DNA from: Flavobacteriales bacterium
GTDB lineage: Bacteria > Bacteroidota > Bacteroidia > Flavobacteriales > Schleiferiaceae
Direction: 5' to 3'
Assembly (NCBI GenBank): GCA_017795025.1
Contig: CP051243.1
Coordinates: 186,001-250,000 of the forward strand
DNA: 64,000 nt
Below, piece after piece: positions 34,371 to 41,910 of this stretch. Position 1 is the first letter of the stretch; each line of letters opens with the position of its first letter. The notes beneath the pieces are model-generated. The model was not told the origin of the DNA. It saw nothing but the letters and a program-made list of their open reading frames with translations, and searched no databases. The position numbers and the translations under genes are program-made.

Positions 34371-34950
34371 CCACTAAAATTTTAAAAACCGATACTAAAC
34401 CGGGTAGACTTTCTTTCGAAAAGCGCGCACCTTGCAATTGATTATCGCGGGGGTCGAGCTCGATTTGCTTGGAACCGCGCCAATCACTCCTCTTGAGGTC
34501 GCATTGCTCAAACTGAGATCCGGAAAGATCACTATTGCGAAAGGAAACCCCAGCTAAAATAGCTTGGGTAAAATCACACTCGAGGGCCCGGCAATTTTCG
34601 AAGCTACACTGACTAAGGTCCAGGTTATAAAAGCTGCTATGGTCCAGTCGGGAATCGTGTAGGCTAAAGCTTAAGCCGAAGGTACTCAGTTCCTCGAATT
34701 TATTGCCAATCAGCTTGCAATTTGAAAAATGACAGTCTTGGATTTTTGTTTCCTTCCAGCGACAATTGCTTAAATCGCATTCGATAAAATCGCAATTACT
34801 GAAATGGAAGCCGCTAAAGTGAAAGTCGGTTGCTCGGCAGTTTTCGAACCGACAATCTTCGTACTCCGCTTTTTGAAAGTCTTGGGTGGTAAATACCTTT
34901 CCTTTAAAGGTTTTATCGGTGATGTACTCCACAATTTTACTTTGCAGCAA
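34360..34950 (-). CDS. Pentapeptide-repeat protein
   Basis: A 196-residue protein made largely of pentapeptide repeats in the form (A/C/S)(D/N/x)(F/L)xx: CRFENCRATDFHFSGFHF, then CDFIECDLSNCRW, CSFENCRALECDF and others. This predicts a right-handed quadrilateral beta-helix. Cys is frequent at the repeat centre. The size is close to Qnr/McbG proteins that protect gyrase, but many pentapeptide proteins do something else. No ATG is available; the TTG at 34950, or a GTG at 34932, is the likely start. First gene of the unit with the secreted protein and helicase. Confidence 0.82.
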   Translation of the reverse strand: MLQSKIVEYITDKTFKGKVFTTQDFQKAEYEDCRFENCRATDFHFSGFHFSNCDFIECDLSNCRWKETKIQDCHFSNCKLIGNKFEELSTFGLSFSLHDSRLDHSSFYNLDLSQCSFENCRALECDFTQAILAGVSFRNSDLSGSQFEQCDLKRSDWRGSKQIELDPRDNQLQGARFSKESLPGLVSVFKILVDES

Positions 34951-35026
34951 GTTATAAAGTAGTTGCCGTTAATCGTGAAAATCCTACCCTTAATCGAAAG
35001 CCGAATTACCTTTTACCGAAAATATG

Positions 35027-35168
35027 TACCTTGCAAACCGCTTTTGATTTTGTCAAAAGATTGATTCAGAAACTCGTATAGAACTGAATCCCTTGCTTTT
35101 TGGGGTAATAGAAGGCAAGATTATAAGAATCCCAGATAGGTGGAAAACCTTGTCTGGGATTTTTTTTG
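35027..35168 (+). ncRNA. Candidate structured small RNA with four hairpins
   Basis: The region between divergent genes has a -7-like box TACCTTGC (35027-35034) followed by four consecutive stems: CTTTTGA/TCAAAAG (35041-35059), GATTCAG/CTGAATC (35063-35090), CTTGCTTT/AAGGCAAG (35092-35119, one G-U pair) and a terminator hairpin with T-run. The predicted RNA is about 130 nt. It is on the + strand, whereas the upstream gene is on the minus strand. It does not look like tmRNA, RNase P, SRP RNA or a riboswitch I know. It could be a leader of the LruC gene, but the terminator and a separate promoter-like box speak for an independent RNA. Confidence 0.55.
35128..35167 (+). terminator. Intrinsic terminator of the candidate small RNA
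   Basis: A nine-base-pair stem AATCCCAGA/TCTGGGATT with inner AGG/CCT pairs is followed by eight T residues. No T-run exists on the other side, so it terminates + strand transcription. Confidence 0.8.
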
Positions 35169-35248
35169 GCCGTAAAACTTCAATTTATAGCCGTTCTTCG
35201 AATTTTAACTTAATGATTAAGTGGGTCATCGGATATTTAGCCTAGCAT

Positions 35249-35256
35249 TAAATTTG
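35249..35256 (+). promoter_or_regulatory. Candidate -7 box of the LruC-domain lipoprotein gene
   Basis: TAAATTTG, a full match to TAnnTTTG, ends six bases before the ATG at 35263. Lying after the small-RNA terminator, it would allow separate transcription of the lipoprotein gene. Confidence 0.35.
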
Positions 35257-35262
35257 AGGCAG

Positions 35263-36993
35263 ATGTTAAGGTATATTAGAATTATTTCGCTCCTAAGCTT
35301 TGGCTTGCTGGTGATAGCTTGCAGTAAGCAGAAAGATACTTCCGATAGAAATCCATCCGTAAATCAAATGTCTGATTTACAAGTGGACCCTAGCTTTAAT
35401 TGGTCTGCCGCCTTGAAGGGGTCGCTGAATGTGGATTTTGTGAATCCCGATAATATCAGTTTAGATCGTGAGTACCTTTATTTAGAAGATCAGAATGGGG
35501 GCTTACTCGAGAAAGTACAAATCGCCGGCACCTCCGCTCAATTTAATGTTTCTCTTGCACCAAATGAAAGCTACCGAATTAGTTTCCCTTATTCCGGTCA
35601 GAAATTCCCTATAAACGGCCCGGGAAATTATCAATTCACCGCCCAGGATTTAGGGCAAAAGTCGGCTAAGAATACTTCGGGTGGAACGTGTACCGTTTGC
35701 AATAGTCCGATTGAAAACAACCTAGCAGAGCTACCCGCGATTCCCAATCGTGCTTACCGTATTTTAAGTGAAAACCAAGTTCCCGGTTGGGAAACGACTG
35801 CCCCTGATGGTAAGATCGAAATTTGGTCCTCAGGCTTTAATGGAGTTCCCGCCCAAGAGGGACGACAGTTTTTTGAAATTAACGCTAATTATCATCCTAA
35901 TGCGGCTCTTTATCAGAGCTTATGTCTGGAGCCAGGCTCAACGATTCGTTGGTCAGTTTATCATCGGGCACGTCAAGGTGTGGATGTAGCCCGCGTTCTA
36001 ATAGGAGCCGATGTAAATACCGCTGTGGAGCAGGCTATTATGTCCGATGGAACTAATGCTTGGGGTTACCATTCTGGAACTTATGTGGTGCCTGCAAATC
36101 AAACTACAACTGTATTTATGTTTGAGGCCGTATCCACAGGCAGCGGCAATAGTTCGGTGGGTAATTTCTTAGATAACTTTAGAATTGAATGTGATGAGGA
36201 TGGCGATGGGGTGCCCGATACAGATGATGATTTCCCGCAAGATCCCACGCGCAGCTATCAATCCTTTTTCCCTACTTCTGGAAAACAAGTCATCGCATTT
36301 GAGGACCTATGGCCAGCTACAGGTGATTATGATTTCAATGACCTAGTGTTGAGTCAACAAGTAGAAATTGCGCGTAATGCCAACCAAGAATTGGTAAGTG
36401 CCGATTTCACCCTGAGCATTGATGCCATTGGCGCTGGTCATCACAATGGTATTGCTCTACTACTCCGCAAGTCCGATGGAACTTTGTTTACTAATAATAT
36501 CGTTAATACTATTTCAGGAGACCTCGCGGTTGACCCCGATAATACCAATGGCTTCATTATTAGCAGTGATGTGTTTGCCGATATCGAAACGTATTACCAG
36601 AATAATGGGCAAGGTCCCAGTAAGGCACCTGATACCTTGAGGTTTAGCATTAACTTCAATTCTGGCACCACTGCTGATCTATTTCCCGAACTCTATTTGT
36701 TCCGTTCCGATACTCGGGGTTTAGAAGTGCATTTACCAGCCTATTCCGGTTCGGCGGCTTTTGACGCCAGTTTGGCCAATACTCTTGACGATAATGGCGG
36801 CTTTAAAACAGCCGAAGGTTTACCCTGGGCCATTGAAATTATGAGTAATTCGGATTGGCAACATCCCCTCGAAAAGGTAGATATGATTGATGCCTTCCCG
36901 CAATTTCAAACTTGGGCTACAAGCTTGGGTGGCCAAAATCAAACGTGGTTCGACTACCCAGCCGAAAATCAAGTTTTTAGTCTAATTCCGTAG
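35263..36993 (+). CDS. LruC domain-containing lipoprotein
   Basis: The chosen ATG yields MLRYIRIISLLSFGLLVIAC, a lipoprotein signal (lipobox VIAC); a GTG 14 codons earlier would not. In 577 residues, a calcium-binding type linker DEDGDGVPDTDDDFPQDP (about 315-335) precedes the LruC domain, whose hallmark FEDLWPATGDYDFNDLVLS is near 355. The family was named after a Leptospira lipoprotein; it is frequent on Bacteroidota surfaces and of unknown role. An N-terminal Ig-like segment and a middle CTVC pair are visible. It is convergent with the MSEP-CTERM gene, one base apart. Confidence 0.85.
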   Translation: MLRYIRIISLLSFGLLVIACSKQKDTSDRNPSVNQMSDLQVDPSFNWSAALKGSLNVDFVNPDNISLDREYLYLEDQNGGLLEKVQIAGTSAQFNVSLAPNESYRISFPYSGQKFPINGPGNYQFTAQDLGQKSAKNTSGGTCTVCNSPIENNLAELPAIPNRAYRILSENQVPGWETTAPDGKIEIWSSGFNGVPAQEGRQFFEINANYHPNAALYQSLCLEPGSTIRWSVYHRARQGVDVARVLIGADVNTAVEQAIMSDGTNAWGYHSGTYVVPANQTTTVFMFEAVSTGSGNSSVGNFLDNFRIECDEDGDGVPDTDDDFPQDPTRSYQSFFPTSGKQVIAFEDLWPATGDYDFNDLVLSQQVEIARNANQELVSADFTLSIDAIGAGHHNGIALLLRKSDGTLFTNNIVNTISGDLAVDPDNTNGFIISSDVFADIETYYQNNGQGPSKAPDTLRFSINFNSGTTADLFPELYLFRSDTRGLEVHLPAYSGSAAFDASLANTLDDNGGFKTAEGLPWAIEIMSNSDWQHPLEKVDMIDAFPQFQTWATSLGGQNQTWFDYPAENQVFSLIP

Positions 36994-36994
36994 T

Positions 36995-39796
36995 TTAAAC
37001 TGCGTCTTGTAATCGTTTGTTGCGTGCTCGTACTAGGAGCAGCGATAAGGGCAGTATTAACAACCATAACCAATCCGGTTCACTCATTCGGCGGAGATTA
37101 TCCTCCTCAAGGTCTAGTGCAAAGTTCCCGGCAATTACTTGCGCTTGTTTTTGACGTAAGGTTTCTTTTTGGGCTTCATTTTCCAGGGCAATAAAGGAGG
37201 AGTAGGGGTTCATGATGCCGCTGCTAAAGCTGTAGCGTAAAAGTTGGGTCCATTCCTTTTTATTGCGCTGCGGATTTAAAACAAAATCGCGGTATAAAGC
37301 TTCCATTTCCAAACCAGCCGTCCAGCCTTTTGGGAGCTGGTCCCAATTGATGTCGGCCAGGCCATTGGGTTTATAAAGGAGTTGCGCGGCATCTGGATTT
37401 AGGAAATAAGTCCAATTATCCTTTTTGTACACGGCTAGGCTTTTGCCTTGCGGCAGATGCTTAATCGTTTCGGGAATTGCGCTTAAGGGTTTAAAGAGCG
37501 AGTAAGCAGTATAGCTATCTTTCCCTTGAAAGTGATGAAGATGTTCCTCATCAGGATAGGTAAATTGCCAATCGCCTAAATCGAAGTCGAGGTTCCCGGC
37601 CTTAAGATCTTCGCTGAGGATTACAAATTGAGGGAAGCGCTGGCTTGGGTTTAAGTAGTGTTGGCGGAGGGCTTGCTGCAAGGCTCTTTTGATGAAGAAT
37701 CCTCCTTGGGCGGGCTTATTTAAATAATCGTCCTGCCAGTTTTCGGATGCTTCATAGTGGCGAGATTCATAGTCGACTAAACTAATTTGAGCATGTTCAG
37801 CTAAGTCGGGATGAAGAGCCATAATTTCGCGCGCCTGGTCAAGGTATTTGGTTTTGAGGGTGTCATCGGATGCATCAATTAGCAAGTGCAGGTAAGCTTC
37901 TCGTTGCATCTGCGGAAGCGCCTCAAGTTCCTTTGTTTGGAGCACTTCAATTAAGGGATTTTCACTATTTGCGGCTTGGGCTCCGCTTACTGCTATTTCG
38001 GTACCATCAATGGAAAAGTTTAAACTCGATCCGTGAATCAGCTCGATTCCTGTGCTTCGTCGTTCTTTAGCCGCAAAGGGGAAGACTTTAAAGTTTATGT
38101 TTCGGCCACTTTCGTAGAAAAGGATACCAGGGTCGCGGCGCACCCGCCGAATATTATTGTATATCCAGAGGGCACTTTTTTTCTCACTCAGCAGCCCATA
38201 TTCCTTGCGACCCTCCATCATTAAATAATAGTTACTGATGTAGGCGCCTTGGGGCAGATGAAAACGGGTTTGGTACTCCTGCATGTTTAAATCGGAGGTA
38301 TTTTGCAGCTCAAGCTTAATCCAAGTTCGATAGGCTCCAATATCGGGGTCGTAAACCGTGTTAAGACTTAGGGAGTCTAATTGAACCGGACCGGGCGCCG
38401 GTGCTGGCATTCGGTCGATGGAATGGGGGACATTAAAAAATACGCGTTTTAGCTCCGCAACTTTAGTTTGGGAGATCATCATATTATCTAAAACCATCCA
38501 ATTGTAATAGGAGCTAAGTAAGGGTTGTCCTTGATTAAAAAAGATATCTCCAGGACGGGCTTGCAATTCCTCGATTCGCTCGAGGGTCTTAGTCAAGGCC
38601 TCGGCCCGGTAGGGATAGTCTTTTTCCAAATCGGCTTGATAGACGTAATCCAAGGCATTATGGAGGGCTGATCGCTGCTGGTAATAGGAGAGGCTAATGA
38701 TGATAGGTAAAATAAGGAAGGCCAAACTGCCTGCGAATTGCAAAAAGCGTTTGGAAAAGTCTTTACGGATAGAGCGGTAGCTTTCCATTATAGCCTGGAT
38801 CTGCAGAATCAAAACCACAAAGGGACTCAACATCAGGAAACCTAGGCCTATGGCTAATATGGCTAAAAAGGAGAGGGGCATGTAAGGCAGTAAAACCAAA
38901 CAGAAATAGATAATGTAAGTGAGTCCGGCCAGGCGGCCGAAGAAAAGTCCTAGCTGTAAGAATTTATTGCGGCTATTGGGTAAGCAAAGAAGAATACCAT
39001 TAATTACAGCAATAATGAGATACCAAGGATCGCTGAAATCACCAAAAATACCGGCACCCGAAAGTTTGAATTCGGAGCCCCCGCCATTATTAAGGAGTAA
39101 GCCTAAAACCGGAAAGAGGATAGCGAAGGGTATTTTCCAAATTAGATTATAAGCTTTCCAAGAGGCAGGGGTTTTAGTACTAATGATGTAGATGGCCTGG
39201 AAGATCAGGTAGAGAAAGACCAAGCTAGTGCATACAAGGAGGATGATTTCTAAATGCAAACCAAAGCCATCCAGAAAGTCGAGTCGATGCCAAATGGGTA
39301 GGATTAATTGTGCCAATGCAAAAACCAAAAGGGGAAGCAGAACAGCGATAACAATGCGCCAGCCGGCGAGCTTTTCTTCGGGTTTAGGGCTGTAATGGAC
39401 CACCAATACCAAGAGGGCATGTAAAATCGCCGGGAGGCCTAAACTTCCTAAGAATAAGCTCAGCTGATTATCCACCATCCATTGCGGGATGTTAAAAGGT
39501 AAAAGGTCGTTGGAAAAGAAGTAGTATAGATAGATGAAGCTAAGGTGAAGGATGAGGTTTAACCAGCTTAATCCCACGCTCAAACTTTTTTTGCGACTAA
39601 GGAGGAAGAGGCCTTGTGCAATATCAAAAACCACCAAAAAACCCAGTGCCCACCAAAGTTTTGTCCATAATTGGAGATCTTCAGGCTCTAGGAGGTGACG
39701 TACAATTCGGTATTCTCCATAGAGTATAAAGCCCATGAGGATTAATGGGAGAATGCTTAAAATGAGAAGCCATCTAGGATTGAGAAGGTTGCGCAT
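36995..39796 (-). CDS. MSEP-CTERM sorting-domain protein with VIT domain
   Basis: A 933-residue protein. The first ~370 residues contain about ten hydrophobic segments. A soluble part follows whose VIT-like domain (vault/inter-alpha-trypsin) covers about 450-580, with IWIYNNIRRVRRDPGILFY-type motif. The last 30 residues read MSEPDWLWLLILPLSLLL then VRARNKR: the MSEP motif, a hydrophobic stretch and a basic tail, i.e. an exosortase sorting signal. From established knowledge, MSEP-CTERM proteins are paired with exosortase K, encoded here immediately upstream with a 23-bp overlap. Cleavage at or near MSEP is expected. Molecular function is unknown. Confidence 0.88.
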   Translation of the reverse strand: MRNLLNPRWLLILSILPLILMGFILYGEYRIVRHLLEPEDLQLWTKLWWALGFLVVFDIAQGLFLLSRKKSLSVGLSWLNLILHLSFIYLYYFFSNDLLPFNIPQWMVDNQLSLFLGSLGLPAILHALLVLVVHYSPKPEEKLAGWRIVIAVLLPLLVFALAQLILPIWHRLDFLDGFGLHLEIILLVCTSLVFLYLIFQAIYIISTKTPASWKAYNLIWKIPFAILFPVLGLLLNNGGGSEFKLSGAGIFGDFSDPWYLIIAVINGILLCLPNSRNKFLQLGLFFGRLAGLTYIIYFCLVLLPYMPLSFLAILAIGLGFLMLSPFVVLILQIQAIMESYRSIRKDFSKRFLQFAGSLAFLILPIIISLSYYQQRSALHNALDYVYQADLEKDYPYRAEALTKTLERIEELQARPGDIFFNQGQPLLSSYYNWMVLDNMMISQTKVAELKRVFFNVPHSIDRMPAPAPGPVQLDSLSLNTVYDPDIGAYRTWIKLELQNTSDLNMQEYQTRFHLPQGAYISNYYLMMEGRKEYGLLSEKKSALWIYNNIRRVRRDPGILFYESGRNINFKVFPFAAKERRSTGIELIHGSSLNFSIDGTEIAVSGAQAANSENPLIEVLQTKELEALPQMQREAYLHLLIDASDDTLKTKYLDQAREIMALHPDLAEHAQISLVDYESRHYEASENWQDDYLNKPAQGGFFIKRALQQALRQHYLNPSQRFPQFVILSEDLKAGNLDFDLGDWQFTYPDEEHLHHFQGKDSYTAYSLFKPLSAIPETIKHLPQGKSLAVYKKDNWTYFLNPDAAQLLYKPNGLADINWDQLPKGWTAGLEMEALYRDFVLNPQRNKKEWTQLLRYSFSSGIMNPYSSFIALENEAQKETLRQKQAQVIAGNFALDLEEDNLRRMSEPDWLWLLILPLSLLLVRARNKRLQDAV

Positions 39797-40319
39797 ATTT
39801 CTTTTTTAAAAGGTGGTTAATGATAAGGTAGGTGAGGACCAGGAAAAACAGATTGTTAAAGGCACCCAAAGCCTGGTGAATTAAATCTTCGCTGCTATGG
39901 AAGAAGTTTGCGATGGAACTTTCAAACTTTAATAGACTAAGAATTCGGGTGCTGTTGGTGAAGAGGGTAAGGAGGTAGGCGACCCCTAGCTTAAGAGGCA
40001 GGCCTTGGAGCACTTTGGCCCCATTAGAATGGTAGCTTATGGTGGTCCAGCCTAGGAGGAGGAAATAAATTAAAAACAGATTGTAACCCGAACAGGAAGA
40101 GTCGATGAGGATCTCCACTTCCGGAAAGCGATAAACGCCACTGCTTATTTCGAGATGCGCATAGCCACTAAAAAAAGAAAGCAACTCGGCCAGGGGGGCG
40201 CTTAAAAACTGCAAATCAGCATCATCAGCGAAAGCGAAAAACCCTTTTAAACCTATAAATAAAATGAGGTAAAAAAGGTAAGGGCTTAATCGCTTTAAGT
40301 CGTAGGCGGAGCTCTCCAA
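39774..40319 (-). CDS. xrtK: Exosortase K
   Basis: A 181-residue polytopic membrane transpeptidase-like enzyme. The exosortase triad is present: Cys76 in DSSCSGYNLF, Arg125 in NSTRILSL and His148 in IHQALGAFNN, each at the outer end of a membrane helix. Length is short even for exosortases, as is typical for XrtK. No ATG is available upstream before a stop; TTG at 40319 is the best start. The enzyme should process the MSEP C-terminal signal of the overlapping downstream gene, probably its only substrate. Confidence 0.87.
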   Translation of the reverse strand: MESSAYDLKRLSPYLFYLILFIGLKGFFAFADDADLQFLSAPLAELLSFFSGYAHLEISSGVYRFPEVEILIDSSCSGYNLFLIYFLLLGWTTISYHSNGAKVLQGLPLKLGVAYLLTLFTNSTRILSLLKFESSIANFFHSSEDLIHQALGAFNNLFFLVLTYLIINHLLKKKYAQPSQS

Positions 40320-40730
40320 AAATATCGGTTTGTAAAGGGGAACGTATGGGAGCTTAAGATATGTTTATCCTTATTAAGTATTAAGGGAATTCTAACAATT
40401 GCCTCTCCTAAAGGCCTCATTTTGATTTTTTGAAGCGCCATTTTTGCTGGCTTAGGCAAAACAGCAGTCCCGAGCAGGAACTAAAAGTTCCGGCAGACCC
40501 GAAGAAGACCCTCTTTCCAAGACTAATAGCCCCTCTTTTTTATTCTCAATTCGCCTAAAATCAGTGTTTTAAATAGTAAAAATTAGAAGGTGAATAAATG
40601 TAGGATTCTGATTTTCAAGCCCTAGCTTTTAACTGTCTATCTGTAGGGTATTTCACTTGGAACTTTTACGACAAGAATTTGATTTGTAGGAAGCTAGCTT
40701 AACAATCGTAAAATCAAATAAATCAAAGCA
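40320..40730. other. 411-bp divergent intergenic region
   Basis: The region lies between xrtK (minus) and the Cys-rich lipoprotein (plus) and must carry both promoters. I see no coding sequence. It contains the perfect hairpin described separately and an AT-rich half near the lipoprotein start. No convincing TAnnTTTG box with a TTG partner was found. Confidence 0.5.
40474..40494. repeat. Perfect inverted repeat, unknown role
   Basis: GGAACT-AAA-AGTTCC (40477-40491) is a perfect six-base inverted repeat with a three-base loop, extended by GC pairs outside one mismatch. No T-run follows on either strand, so it is not an ordinary terminator; an operator or RNA leader hairpin is possible. Confidence 0.4.
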
Positions 40731-41414
40731 ATGAAATTACGATGGTTAGGCACCCTAGCGGTAGTGAGTATCTTAAGCGTGCAATGTACAAAACAAGCGC
40801 CCGAAGCAATGAGTTCGGAAGTGCGATTAATGGAGCAAGATAGCCCTCCAGCTATTCGGGCAAAATCGGGACCTGAAATTGAATGGATGCTCTATTGTGA
40901 AGGAGAGTGCGCCGAGTGCCAAGGCACCGGGGTGAAACTAGCGCCAAGGGTTTATGAATGTCAATGCGAAGAAAATTGCAGTTTAAAGATAATGCGTGTG
41001 GGCGATCAACCGGGGCTGGGTACGGCTCCTGAGAACTATGAAGCGGCTAAGCGCAGTATTGATAGTTTAACCAATATCTACGGCACCTTTGCGGAGCAGT
41101 TAAAAAGCACCTTACAAACGCGTTATCAATTAGATAGCTATCGGGTTTCGGCGGTGGAAGTGTATGCTTCTGGAGGTTCATTTGCCTGTAAGTATTACGT
41201 GGATGCACCAGAGCAGGAAACAGGAATTAGTATAGTCTATGTGGTGGAGGATGTTGGCGTACCGGGTTATGAGGTAGATTGCAATGGCGGTTGTGTTAAG
41301 GCTTCCGCGCGCTGTACGGAGATAATGAAATTAGGCTCACCCATTCAAATTGAATGCGGCTGCGAGGGCGAATGTAAGATGGACATTATCGCGGTTGAAG
41401 AACCTCAAGAGTAG
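40731..41414 (+). CDS. Cys-rich lipoprotein of unknown function
   Basis: A 227-residue protein whose signal MKLRWLGTLAVVSILSVQC ends in a Cys suitable for lipidation. The mature region contains about fifteen cysteines in two clusters: CEGECAECQG with CQCEENC (50-85), and CNGGCVKASARC with CGCEGEC near the C-terminus, which look like a repeated module in two copies. No known family is recognised; disulfide-stabilised or metal-binding surface roles are possible. The next gene starts 5 bp downstream, forming a two-gene unit. Confidence 0.7.
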   Translation: MKLRWLGTLAVVSILSVQCTKQAPEAMSSEVRLMEQDSPPAIRAKSGPEIEWMLYCEGECAECQGTGVKLAPRVYECQCEENCSLKIMRVGDQPGLGTAPENYEAAKRSIDSLTNIYGTFAEQLKSTLQTRYQLDSYRVSAVEVYASGGSFACKYYVDAPEQETGISIVYVVEDVGVPGYEVDCNGGCVKASARCTEIMKLGSPIQIECGCEGECKMDIIAVEEPQE

Positions 41415-41419
41415 GAGTT

Positions 41420-41800
41420 ATGCGCACTAAAATGGTATTTGTCGGGCTGCTCATTCTGATAGTCGGCAATCATATGAAGGGGCAAATCGCGGTAGAGTTT
41501 GCCCGAGAGAATGGACAAGCAGCGCTAATTCCGGTGCTGCAAAAAGGCGCATCGGATGGACTTCAGGACTTCGAATCTGGCTTTTACGTAACCGAACGGT
41601 TTTCGGCTAATCCGGGCGATTATAAGAATCCTGAATGGTTAGAAGCCACCTTAAATGAGATGTTCTTATTTGCCAAGGGGGCTCAGTTGGAAGTCCTATA
41701 TCTTATTCCAGAAGAAGATGAACAAGTTTTAGTACTCTGTCGTCGGGATGGCCAAGTGGGCTATATAAGGGTGATTAGCTTACTGGAAGAACCCTCCTAA
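41420..41800 (+). CDS. Small exported protein of unknown function
   Basis: A 126-residue protein with an N-terminal hydrophobic segment (MVFVGLLILIVGNHMKGQ) probably acting as a signal peptide. The rest is acidic, with a predicted strand LEVLYLIPEEDEQVLVLCRR. It follows the Cys-rich lipoprotein by 5 bp and ends before an intrinsic terminator, so the two form one operon. No homologous family was recognised. Confidence 0.6.
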   Translation: MRTKMVFVGLLILIVGNHMKGQIAVEFARENGQAALIPVLQKGASDGLQDFESGFYVTERFSANPGDYKNPEWLEATLNEMFLFAKGAQLEVLYLIPEEDEQVLVLCRRDGQVGYIRVISLLEEPS

Positions 41801-41875
41801 TCCCAACCGTTACCAATATCCTCAGGTAGGGAAGCTGTTGAATGGCCCCTTAGGATTCCTAGGCGGCGAAGGAAG

Positions 41876-41910
41876 TCCCTTCCGGTGAAAATCGGAAGGG
41901 ATTATTTTTT
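41876..41910 (+). terminator. Intrinsic terminator after the Cys-rich lipoprotein operon
   Basis: A nine-base-pair stem TCCCTTCCG/CGGAAGGGA with an eight-base loop is followed by TTATTTTTT. It lies in the gap between convergent genes and overlaps the stop of the minus-strand gene. Confidence 0.8.

Noticed and set aside
31192-34950. Declaring the helicase-nuclease operon a defence system
   Set aside because: No other defence gene is nearby and one partner is a secreted protein; kept as a possibility only.
35221-35262. GTG start for the LruC lipoprotein
   Set aside because: It places 14 extra residues before the lipoprotein signal; the ATG at 35263 gives a standard lipobox.
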